Part shown: piece after piece, positions 55,427 to 64,000 of the stretch
Numbering within the stretch: the first letter of the stretch is position 1
Layout of the letters: each line of letters starts with the position of its first letter
Source: Holophagaceae bacterium
GTDB lineage: Bacteria > Acidobacteriota > Holophagae > Holophagales > Holophagaceae
Assembly (NCBI GenBank): GCA_025363715.1
Contig: JANYLR010000104.1
Coordinates: 1-64,000 of the forward strand
Direction: 5' to 3'
Length of the DNA stretch: 64,000 bases
Position numbers and translations under genes: made by a program
Notes under the pieces: generated by a model
Told to the model about the DNA's origin: nothing
What the model saw: the letters and a program-made list of their open reading frames with translations, nothing else
The model's database searches: none

Positions 55427-56476
55427 ATGGCCCAACCCAACCTCAACCCCCGCGGCGAATCCGTGCTGCGCACCCTCATCGAGACCTACCTTGAGGAGGG
55501 GGAGCCCGTGGGCTCCCGGTTGCTGGCCAAGCGGTACCCGGAGTCCCTGTCCAGCGCCACGATCCGCAATGTCCTGTCGGATCTGGAGGATGAATCCATG
55601 GTGGCCCAGCCGCACACTTCGGCGGGTCGCATCCCGACGGAGCGGGCCTACCGGTACTACGTGGATCGGTGGCTGAAGGCCATGCCGCCGGACCCCGAGG
55701 TGGAGGGACGCCTGTCCGCGGCCCTGGATGGGCTCGATCTGGACCCAGAGTCCTGGGCCCGGCATGCGGGCCGGACCTTGGCCGAGGTCATGGGTGGTGT
55801 CTGCGTGGCCCTGCCCCTCCCCTTCACCCAGAGTCGGCTGGTGCGGCTGGAGTTCGTGCCCGTGGGCTCGGGACGGCTGGTGGCGGTCTGGGTGGGCAGT
55901 CTGGGTGAAGTGGAACACCGCCTCATGGAGAATCCCTGGAACCACTCCGCAACCGTGCTGACCGAACTGGGCAACTACGCCACGGCCCAGTTCGCCGGGC
56001 TGACCCTGGCCGAGTTGCGATCCCGCCTGCTCGATGCTTTGCGGGTAGGCGTCCAGCAGGGGGAAACCATCCGGCTCCGCCTCCAGGAGCTGGCCGCCCG
56101 CTGGCCGGAGGATCCGGGCGCCGCCGACCCGCCCGTCCTGATCTCGGGCCTGGGTCGTCTGGGCGGCCTGCCTGAATTCGAGGATGTGGCCCACTTCCGG
56201 GATTTGGTGGCCGCCTTCGAGGAACACGGACGGCTGGCCCGCCTCCTGAATGCCTTCGCGGGCCGGGCCTCCGAGGACGTGCAGCTCCTGCTGGGCAGCG
56301 AGAATCCCTATTTCGAGGCCTGGCCCCTGGCCACGGCGGTGCGGACCGTGGCCCTCGGGCCCGCGGGCTTCGTCACCTTCGCCTTGGTGGGGCCCCTCCG
56401 GATGGACTATGGACGGGTCATGGGGGGACTGCGGTGGTGGTCCCGGCAGGTCCAGAGTCGACGGGACCGAACCTGA
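55427..56476 (+). CDS. hrcA: Heat-inducible transcription repressor HrcA
   Basis: HrcA represses chaperone operons by binding CIRCE sites. The 349-residue product has an N-terminal winged helix (LRTLIETYLEEGEPVGSRLLAKRYPESLSSATIRNVLSDLEDESMV) and the family patterns QPHTSAGRIPTERAYRYYVD and GSENPYFEAWPLATAV. GGGAG stands rather far from the ATG. It leads the chaperone group hrcA-grpE-dnaK-dnaJ. I find no CIRCE (TTAGCACTC-N9-GAGTGCTAA) before any of these genes, so the operator may be degenerate or elsewhere. Confidence 0.94.
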   Translation: MAQPNLNPRGESVLRTLIETYLEEGEPVGSRLLAKRYPESLSSATIRNVLSDLEDESMVAQPHTSAGRIPTERAYRYYVDRWLKAMPPDPEVEGRLSAALDGLDLDPESWARHAGRTLAEVMGGVCVALPLPFTQSRLVRLEFVPVGSGRLVAVWVGSLGEVEHRLMENPWNHSATVLTELGNYATAQFAGLTLAELRSRLLDALRVGVQQGETIRLRLQELAARWPEDPGAADPPVLISGLGRLGGLPEFEDVAHFRDLVAAFEEHGRLARLLNAFAGRASEDVQLLLGSENPYFEAWPLATAVRTVALGPAGFVTFALVGPLRMDYGRVMGGLRWWSRQVQSRRDRT

Positions 56477-56530
56477 GGATTAGCCCAGCCAGCCATCGCC
56501 CTTCCGCGCCCTTTTGCTTATACTGCCACG

Positions 56531-57229
56531 ATGCCCACTGAGAACCCCCAGCAGCCTGATGCCAAGCCCAATCTGGTGCTCGGGGAAGCCGAGGACATGG
56601 TGGACCTCAACCTGGACGAGCCCCTGGAGGGGGATCTCCAGTCGGTGGCCGACGAAGTGGCCTCCGAGTACCACACCCAGGTGGTGCCGGAGTTGGAGCT
56701 GCCGGATCTCCCCCAACCCTCCATGGACCTGGATGGAAGGCTGGACCTCGAATCCGCCCTCACCGAGGCCGAGCACCAGATGGAGGATTTGCTCCGGCGC
56801 GAGGCCGAGCTCATGGATCAGCAGCGCCGGATGGCCGCGGACTTCAACAACTTCCGCAGCCGCGCCCAGCGGGACATTGCCCTCGCCGTGGAACAGGCCG
56901 AGCGCAAGATCCTGTTGGAGATGCTCCCGGTGCTGGACAACTTCGATCGTGGCCTGAGCGCCACCTACCAGGATCTCGAGTCCTTCCAGTCGGGGGTCGA
57001 GCTCATCCGCAGGCAGTTCCTGGAGGCGCTGCGCCGGCTCAACGTGGAGCAGCTGCCGCTCCAGGTAGGGGACCCCTTCGATGCCCTCAATGCGGAGGCC
57101 CTCACGACCTTCACGGATCCGAACCTGCCCGATGGCGCCGTGGCGGCCATCTATGAGCGGGGCTTCAGCCTCAAGGGGCAGTTGCTCCGAGCCGCCCGCG
57201 TGGTGGTGAACCGGAGCCAGGGGGCCTAG
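56531..57229 (+). CDS. grpE: Nucleotide exchange factor GrpE
   Basis: GrpE releases ADP from DnaK. The 232-residue product has an acidic, unstructured first 75 residues, then a long coiled coil (ALTEAEHQMEDLLRREAELMDQQRRMAADFNNFRSRAQRDIALAVEQ) and the beta domain with VGDPFDALNAEALTTFTDP and GFSLKGQLLRAARVVV. No ribosome site is seen. TATACT (56519-56524) ends six bases before the ATG, so the transcript from that promoter would be leaderless. It is 54 bases after hrcA. Confidence 0.92.
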   Translation: MPTENPQQPDAKPNLVLGEAEDMVDLNLDEPLEGDLQSVADEVASEYHTQVVPELELPDLPQPSMDLDGRLDLESALTEAEHQMEDLLRREAELMDQQRRMAADFNNFRSRAQRDIALAVEQAERKILLEMLPVLDNFDRGLSATYQDLESFQSGVELIRRQFLEALRRLNVEQLPLQVGDPFDALNAEALTTFTDPNLPDGAVAAIYERGFSLKGQLLRAARVVVNRSQGA

Positions 57230-57318
57230 GGAAAATCCTAGTCAGGTCCAATGCTTATGATGGATGCACCATCGAGATGCCAGTACGATGAACCTGTTAA
57301 CCCCTCGGAGTAGCACCC

Positions 57319-59180
<1,862 letters not shown>

Positions 59181-59181
<1 letters not shown>

Positions 59182-59694
59182 GGTTCGGTCCTCGGTCCTC
59201 AGTCCTCAGTCCTCAGTGGGGGGCCGTTGGCCCCCCGCTCTATAGAGGGTTCGATCATGCGGGATCATCGAAAGCTGATTGCTTTCACGAAGGCGCGGGA
59301 GCTGGCCCTGGAGGTGTACCGGGCCACCTCGATGTTCCCTCGGGAGGAGCAGTTTGGATTGACATCGCAACTCAGGCGGGCATCAGTGTCCATCTCATCC
59401 AATCTAGTGGAGGGTTGCGCCAGGCGGAGTGAACGAGATTATCTGCGATTCGTGGATATGGCACTCGGATCGGCCCGGGAATTGGAATTCCAATTAGAGC
59501 TAGCCCAGGAATTGGGGTTTTTAGGAGAGAATGGACGTTTGATCGGGTTATCCCAGGAGGTTGCCCGATTGGTGGCTGGACTTGCCAATTCCTTGGCGAA
59601 TGTCCGTTCCAGGGACGGGAGCTGCCAGAACGCCGGTTCCCATCCACTGAGGACTGAGGACTGAGGACTGAGGACTGAAGACTGAGGACTGACC
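59181..59694. mobile_element. Heptamer inverted-repeat element carrying a four-helix-bundle gene
   Basis: The left arm (59187-59217) carries four to five AGTCCTC-type units, beginning GGTCCTCGGTCCTCAGTCCT; the right arm (59645-59694) carries about six to seven in reverse, beginning ACTGAGGACTGAGGACTGAG. GGGTTCGGTCC and the reverse of GGACTGACCC mark similar outer ends. The left end touches the dnaK stop and the right end is five bases from the dnaJ start. Next to the left arm are a GGGGGGCC-GTT-GGCCCCCC hairpin (59218-59236) and a CTCTATAGAG palindrome (59238-59247). The single gene inside ends in the right arm. Confidence 0.78.
59257..59664 (+). CDS. Four-helix-bundle protein of the S23/Avd family
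   Basis: A 135-residue helical protein. I chose the ATG at 59257, with GAGGG upstream, part of which lies in the adjacent palindrome. The family pattern is clear: KLIAFTKARELALEVYRATSMFPREEQFGLTSQLRRASVSISSNLVEGCARRSERDYLRFVDMALGSARELEFQLELA would be split as helices 1-3; key marks are FPREEQFGLTSQLRRA, SISSNLVEG and GSARELEFQL. Members include the 23S rRNA intervening-sequence protein and Avd of diversity-generating retroelements, basic pentameric barrels that bind nucleic acid. No reverse transcriptase is nearby. The last codons (RTED) are made of the repeat units, so the gene and its arm are physically fused. Confidence 0.88.
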   Translation: MRDHRKLIAFTKARELALEVYRATSMFPREEQFGLTSQLRRASVSISSNLVEGCARRSERDYLRFVDMALGSARELEFQLELAQELGFLGENGRLIGLSQEVARLVAGLANSLANVRSRDGSCQNAGSHPLRTED

Positions 59695-59699
59695 CAACA

Positions 59700-60857
59700 A
59701 TGAAACGCGACTACTACGAAGTGCTCGGTGTCTCGAAGGAGGCCGGGGCCGACGATCTGAAGAAGGCCTACCGCAAGCTGGCCATGGAACTGCATCCGGA
59801 CCGGAATCCCGGAAACAAGGAGGCGGAGGAGAAATTCAAGGAGGCCGCCGAGGCCTACAGCGTGCTGTCGGATGCCGAGAAGCGGAAGGTCTACGATCAG
59901 TTCGGCCATGCGGGCCTGGGCGGCGCGGGCGGCGGCGGGCAGCAGTTCCAGTTTGATCCGAACCAGTTCGCGGATTTCGAGGACATCCTGGGCAGCTTCT
60001 TCGGCGGGGGGATGTTCGGCGACCTCTTCGGCGGCGGCCGTCGCCGCGCCACCGGCGAGGAGCGGGGCTCGGACCTCCAGTACAACCTCAAGCTCAGCTT
60101 CCACGACGCCATCTTCGGGAAGGAGGCGGTGGAACTCAGCATCCCCCGTCTCGAAGCCTGCGATACCTGCCATGGCTCCGGTTGCGAAGCGGGTTCAAGG
60201 CCCGAGACCTGCCCCCAGTGCCGGGGCGCCGGGCAGGTGGCCGTGCGACAGGGCTTCTTCCAGATGCTCACGCCCTGCCCCCGCTGCCAAGGCCGGGGAC
60301 GCGTCATCCCCAAGCCCTGCCGCAGCTGCCATGGCGAGGGAAGAGTCCACCGGAAATCCAAGGTGAGCTTCAAGGTGCCTGCGGGCGTGGACCGGGGCAC
60401 CCGGCTCCGGCTGCAGAACCAGGGCGAATCGGGCCGTTCCGGGGGCCGCACCGGCGATCTCTACGTGGTCTTCGAGGTGGAGCCGGATGCCCGCTACGAG
60501 CGGGATGGCAGCGATCTGCACCGGCGGCTGGAGGTCCACTGGCCCCTGCTGGTCATGGGCGGGACCCTCGAGGTCGAGACGCCCTATGGCGCGGACAAGG
60601 TGAAGCTGGCCCCGGGCACCCCCGCCGATCATGTCGTGAAGCTGATGAACGCCGGCGTCCCCCGGCTGCAGGGCAGCGGCCGCGGCGACCTCTACCTGCA
60701 TCTGCGGGTGGCGGTGCCGAAATCCCTGAGTGCCGACCAGCGTCAGCTCGTGGAACAGCTCCACCGCAGCCTGGACGGCGGATCCGCGCCAGTCGAAGAG
60801 GAAGGCTTCCTCGCCAAGGTGTTCGGGTCCGAGAAGGGGAAGAAGAAGCGGAAGTAG
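59700..60857 (+). CDS. dnaJ: Chaperone DnaJ (Hsp40)
   Basis: DnaJ delivers substrates to DnaK. The 385-residue product has the J domain ([37 protein letters not shown] loop), a Gly/Phe-rich part ([14 protein letters not shown]), a zinc region with four CxxCxGxG repeats ([32 protein letters not shown]), and a substrate-binding C-terminal domain. Length and order are those of type I DnaJ. Its ATG lies five bases after the repeat element, and no ribosome site is apparent between them. Confidence 0.95.
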   Translation: MKRDYYEVLGVSKEAGADDLKKAYRKLAMELHPDRNPGNKEAEEKFKEAAEAYSVLSDAEKRKVYDQFGHAGLGGAGGGGQQFQFDPNQFADFEDILGSFFGGGMFGDLFGGGRRRATGEERGSDLQYNLKLSFHDAIFGKEAVELSIPRLEACDTCHGSGCEAGSRPETCPQCRGAGQVAVRQGFFQMLTPCPRCQGRGRVIPKPCRSCHGEGRVHRKSKVSFKVPAGVDRGTRLRLQNQGESGRSGGRTGDLYVVFEVEPDARYERDGSDLHRRLEVHWPLLVMGGTLEVETPYGADKVKLAPGTPADHVVKLMNAGVPRLQGSGRGDLYLHLRVAVPKSLSADQRQLVEQLHRSLDGGSAPVEEEGFLAKVFGSEKGKKKRK

Positions 60858-60870
60858 GCGTCAAGAACTC

Positions 60871-62028
60871 TTAACCCGCCACCACGACTCTCCCCTTGCC
60901 CTCCTTCTTGGCCCGCAGGAGCGCCTGATCGGCCTGTTCGATGAGGTGCCCGGCGCCGTTGGCATGTTCGGGATAGGCTGCCACTCCGGCGCTGAGCGAG
61001 ATGGCGAGCTGTTCCCGGCCCAGGTCCAGGGGATGCTCCCGCAGCACCTGGAGCAGGCGCTCGGCCAGCTTGCTGGCGCCCTGAGAGGTGGTGCTGGGCA
61101 TGAGGATGCAGAACTCGTCGCCGCCATAGCGGTAGAGCCGGTCATGGGCGCGGCAGAGCCGCTGGGCGATGCTGGCCACGGACTCCAGCATGAGGCTGCC
61201 GGTGGGATGGCCGTGGCTGGTGTTCACGCGCTTGAGGTCGTCGACATCCAGGAACAACAGGGCGAGGGGTTCGGCCTTGGTGGCCGCAGAGCGCACGGCC
61301 TGGGGCAGCTCGGCCTCCAGGCAGCGGCGGTTCTGCGCCACGGTGAGATCGTCCTTGAAAGATAGCGCCCGGCTTTCTTCCAGCTGCCAGGCATTGAGCA
61401 GCAGCGGCTCCATATCATCGAAGCCCCGGAGGAAGCGCTCCGGCGATTCCCTGGGGTCCACCAGACGCAGGATCCCCAGCTGTTCGGAAGGGGCCAGCAG
61501 GAAGGCCTCACCGCGCCGGAGGAGCTCAGCCGCCTCCTGGCGGGGCAGGGGGGCTTCCGGGAAGGCGCCATCCCCCGCCCGCTGGTAGAACGTGTCGTCC
61601 CGACGCAGCCAGATGGCGCCGCCCGTGGCTCCGGAGAGCCGGATGGCCCGTCCCAGGACCAGCCGGAGCAGCTCGTCCAGCGAAGCCATGTGCATCATCT
61701 GGCGGAGCCAGCCCTCACTGCCCAGGTCCCGCTGGCGCAGGTGCAGCAGGGCTTCCCGCGCGGCCTCCAGGGGCCGGTCCTGGAGGAGCACCCAGCCGGG
61801 CCGGAGGCTCAGCACGGCGCTCACGGCTTCCGGCTCCGCCTTCTCCACCCACCAGAGGATCTCGTGCCCCTCCTCGGGGATCAGACGGGGGTCCGGGTGG
61901 TTCGCCACCAGCACCAGGGAACCGGGGCCGGGGCCCGGAAGGATCTCGTGCCCCCACGCCGCCAGGGCCAGCCGCAGGGTCTCCCCCGCGGCGGAGGGAT
62001 GGACGTCCAACCAGTGGATTCCAGGCAT
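60871..62028 (-). CDS. GGDEF diguanylate cyclase with N-terminal sensor domains
   Basis: Makes cyclic di-GMP. The start at 62028 has GGGAG; the 385-residue product has a first domain of about 100 residues (response-regulator-like or unrecognised), a GAF-like domain (MASLDELLRLVLGRAIRLSGATGGAIWLRRDD), and a C-terminal GGDEF domain. The active site is LYRYGGDEFCIL, and the inhibitory RxxD site (RAHD) lies five residues before it, so product inhibition is expected. DVDDLKRVNTSHGHPTGSLML matches the family. It converges on dnaJ, 13 bases apart, and follows the large helical protein gene by 45 bases. Confidence 0.9.
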   Translation of the reverse strand: MPGIHWLDVHPSAAGETLRLALAAWGHEILPGPGPGSLVLVANHPDPRLIPEEGHEILWWVEKAEPEAVSAVLSLRPGWVLLQDRPLEAAREALLHLRQRDLGSEGWLRQMMHMASLDELLRLVLGRAIRLSGATGGAIWLRRDDTFYQRAGDGAFPEAPLPRQEAAELLRRGEAFLLAPSEQLGILRLVDPRESPERFLRGFDDMEPLLLNAWQLEESRALSFKDDLTVAQNRRCLEAELPQAVRSAATKAEPLALLFLDVDDLKRVNTSHGHPTGSLMLESVASIAQRLCRAHDRLYRYGGDEFCILMPSTTSQGASKLAERLLQVLREHPLDLGREQLAISLSAGVAAYPEHANGAGHLIEQADQALLRAKKEGKGRVVVAG

Positions 62029-62073
62029 GAGGCTCCCTGATGACAGGCTCTTCGGCATGGGAGAAGGTTCCGC

Positions 62074-64000
62074 TTAACCCAAGGCCGCCTCAAGGCGGAT
62101 GGCGAGCTGACGCAGATGGGCGGCCAGCTGGTTCAGGGCGGGCAGCGAGCCATCCTTCTGGCCGCGTTCGACCCGGACCCACCGTTTGAGCAGGGCCAGG
62201 GACTGGGGATCCCGCACGCCCAGGCGTTTGGAAGTCTGGATGAGTTTGTGGGAGAGGCGGGTCCGATCCGCGCCGGAGGGCTCCTCCAGCAGGTCCGAAA
62301 TGAGCCGCAGGGCCTCCTGGGCCACCTCCAGATCCTGGCGGATCAAGGGGACCCGGGCATTGATCCGGAGCAGGAAGAGCTCCAGGAAGCGCAGCAGCTC
62401 CCCCAGCAGATCCATGCCGTCCCGCAGGGCCTGGGGCACGTCATGGGGCGATTCGAGCAGCCGGCCCAGCTCCTGGATCAGCCGTTCGGCTTCTTCCCGG
62501 TCGGGACGCCGCATGAGTGGGAATTCCGGGCTCCGGCGGAAGGCCAGCAGGTGCCGGTAGGTGTGGGAAAGGCCCAGGGCCAGCCGGGGCCAGTCCTGCA
62601 ACTCCAGGTGGAGCTGTAGCTGACCATGGAGGGGTGGCACCTGTTCCCAGAGCCGCTGGATGCGCAGCCGCAGGCGCTCACCTTCCTCCATCATGCTGGG
62701 GGATTCGGGGAAGAGCCGGTGCTGGACATCCGGGGAGAAGATCCCCACCAGCTCGCCCATGAGCTGTTTCTGGTGGTTGATGAGCAGGCCGCGCAGGTTA
62801 TCGAGGGTCTGGGCGAGCTGGTCCGCATCCTGACCGGCCAGGGCCTGCTGAAGGAGGCTGCGCAGGGTGCCCTGGTCCTGCTGGAGGCTCAGCACCGCCT
62901 GCCGGAGGAAGGCTCGCAGCCGGTGGGAACTGGAGCGGGTGGGATCCAGCAGCTCGCCGCGGGCGGGATCGTAGGTCCGCTCCGCCAGGCGGCCCAGCTC
63001 GGCTTCCAGGACCAGGAAGGACGGGACGGCGGCGTAGCGGTCGCGGAGGCCGGCATTGGCGGCGAGTTCCAGGGGTTCCAGGAGTCCCAGCAGCGAGATG
63101 TGGCTGGCCAGGGCCCGGGCCACCACCGAAAACGCGGGGCGATCGTCCCGGCGGATCTGCTGAAGCAGGCGCCGCAGCTCCGGGGGCATGCTGTCGCGGA
63201 ACAGATCGGTATCCATGCGGGGCAGGGACCAGCCCAGGTGGTCCCAGAGCCAGCGGAGGCTGCCCCGCACCTGCTCGACGGCGGGCCAGTGGATGCCCCG
63301 ATCCAGCGGGCGGACCAGGCCGAGGCGGAGGTTGGATACCACGTGCTCCAGCAGGAGCAGGGGTTCCACCCGGGCATGAATTTCGACCGGGATGCAGGCC
63401 TCCAGATGCTCAGCCAGGCGAGTCAGGGCTTCCTCCAGGCGCCCCTGGCCCTGAATGGCCCGGTTGACCGTCTTCATCTGGGCGTTCAGCTTGGCCACGG
63501 AAGCCACGCCCAGTTCGCTTTCCTGGAGGGCCGCCAGGATTTCGCGGAAGGCGATCCGGTGGTCCGCCAGGAAGGTGGACCAGAGCTGGCGGAGGTTGCC
63601 ATTGTGTTCCGCGGGGGCGATGGACATGGCCCGCAGCGAAGCCAGGAGGTCCAGCAGCTGGGTTACCCAGGCGGGCTGCCGCTGCTCGGCCAGTAGCTCC
63701 CGATGGGCTGCCTCGGCCTGGTCCCCGATCCTGCCCAGGCTATGGAGGATCACCAGGCCCATGGCGCTCCGCGCCTCCCCGAGTCGGCGCGGTGAGAAGT
63801 GGTGGAGGAAGGCCAGGAAGTACCCCAGGCTCCGCCGCAGGGACGCCTGGGCAGGGGATTCCTCATTTGAGGTGGCCCGCTGAGGCGCAGCCTCCATCAG
63901 GGGTTCCAGGTCCAGGGCCCCTTCGCGAAGAATGTCTTCCAGCAGCGCCAGATCCGCTTTCGACAGACCCTTGTCCCGGATCAGCTGCCGGGCCAGCAGC
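62074..64000 (-). CDS. Large alpha-helical cytoplasmic protein, 5' end beyond the window
   Basis: The reading frame stays open to the window edge; codons upstream of the first ATG (63897) read LLARQLIRDKGLSKADLALL, protein-like and in frame, so the true start lies beyond 64000. At least 641 residues are visible, nearly all helical and Leu/Arg/Glu-rich, with segments such as LGRLLESPHDVPQALRDGMDLLGELLRFLELFLLRI and no catalytic motif. The stop lies 45 bases before the diguanylate cyclase start, so the two may form an operon. It may be a scaffold or signalling protein. I do not recognise the family. Confidence 0.7.
   Translation of the reverse strand, partial: LLARQLIRDKGLSKADLALLEDILREGALDLEPLMEAAPQRATSNEESPAQASLRRSLGYFLAFLHHFSPRRLGEARSAMGLVILHSLGRIGDQAEAAHRELLAEQRQPAWVTQLLDLLASLRAMSIAPAEHNGNLRQLWSTFLADHRIAFREILAALQESELGVASVAKLNAQMKTVNRAIQGQGRLEEALTRLAEHLEACIPVEIHARVEPLLLLEHVVSNLRLGLVRPLDRGIHWPAVEQVRGSLRWLWDHLGWSLPRMDTDLFRDSMPPELRRLLQQIRRDDRPAFSVVARALASHISLLGLLEPLELAANAGLRDRYAAVPSFLVLEAELGRLAERTYDPARGELLDPTRSSSHRLRAFLRQAVLSLQQDQGTLRSLLQQALAGQDADQLAQTLDNLRGLLINHQKQLMGELVGIFSPDVQHRLFPESPSMMEEGERLRLRIQRLWEQVPPLHGQLQLHLELQDWPRLALGLSHTYRHLLAFRRSPEFPLMRRPDREEAERLIQELGRLLESPHDVPQALRDGMDLLGELLRFLELFLLRINARVPLIRQDLEVAQEALRLISDLLEEPSGADRTRLSHKLIQTSKRLGVRDPQSLALLKRWVRVERGQKDGSLPALNQLAAHLRQLAIRLEAALG

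Noticed and set aside
59257..59664. Diversity-generating retroelement
   Set aside because: The protein is Avd-like but no reverse transcriptase or template/variable repeat pair is seen within the window.
59187..59694. CRISPR array
   Set aside because: The units are 7 bases in direct tandem without spacers, and the two runs are inverted to one another.

Overview
This 64 kb window is GC-rich bacterial chromosome with dense genes, short spacers and GGAGG-type ribosome sites. The gene mix (two-RND efflux operon, assimilatory sulfate operon, LIV-type ABC operon with ketone-body genes, hrcA-grpE-dnaK-dnaJ) and the style of its intergenic repeats best fit an Acidobacteriota bacterium of the Holophaga/Geothrix type. 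This placement is inference; there is no rRNA in the window.

Layout. 1-4,000: a gene end, a small ORF, an NHL-repeat lipoprotein and aspS. 4,100-7,450: an AT-richer islet of three uncharacterised secreted proteins in one operon. 7,600-16,870: a marR / metallo-beta-lactamase-fold / mdtA-mdtB-mdtC-like efflux operon, read leftward from a promoter with two palindromes. 16,890-24,510: an rhlE-type helicase, an AraC regulator divergent from a methyltransferase and AhpD-fold gene pair, hisS and an N-acetylmuramoyl-L-alanine amidase whose start codons overlap head to head, and an aminotransferase. 24,760-35,760: a leftward sulfur block in which siroheme synthesis, sulfite reductase, APS reductase, ATP sulfurylase, sulfate transporter and serine acetyltransferase take sulfate from uptake to the cysteine precursor; many starts overlap the preceding stop. 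36,000-43,690: a universal stress protein, then a LIV-type ABC transporter followed by 3-oxoacid CoA-transferase and 3-hydroxybutyrate dehydrogenase. 43,700-45,900: a decayed integrative element in a tRNA-Arg gene. 46,000-52,800: a desaturase, a DUF2062 protein, and a MacAB-like exporter with a PadR regulator and its partner. 53,000-60,860: rpmE, prfA, a lipoprotein, then hrcA-grpE-dnaK-(four-helix-bundle gene)-dnaJ. 60,870-64,000: a diguanylate cyclase and a large helical protein cut by the window edge.

The most unusual signal is a set of intergenic elements made of short tandem units arranged as inverted arms: at 13.9 kb (GCGAAT units), 24.5 kb (CGGAGGA units), 29.6 kb (a 28-base arm, with a solo copy at 23.2 kb) and 59.2 kb (7-base AGTCCTC units). 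Only the last carries a gene, an S23/Avd-type four-helix-bundle protein, and it fills the dnaK-dnaJ spacer almost exactly. The other points worth following are the three-gene secreted operon, the chimeric tRNA-Arg, and a LivF-type ATPase whose Walker A lysine is arginine.
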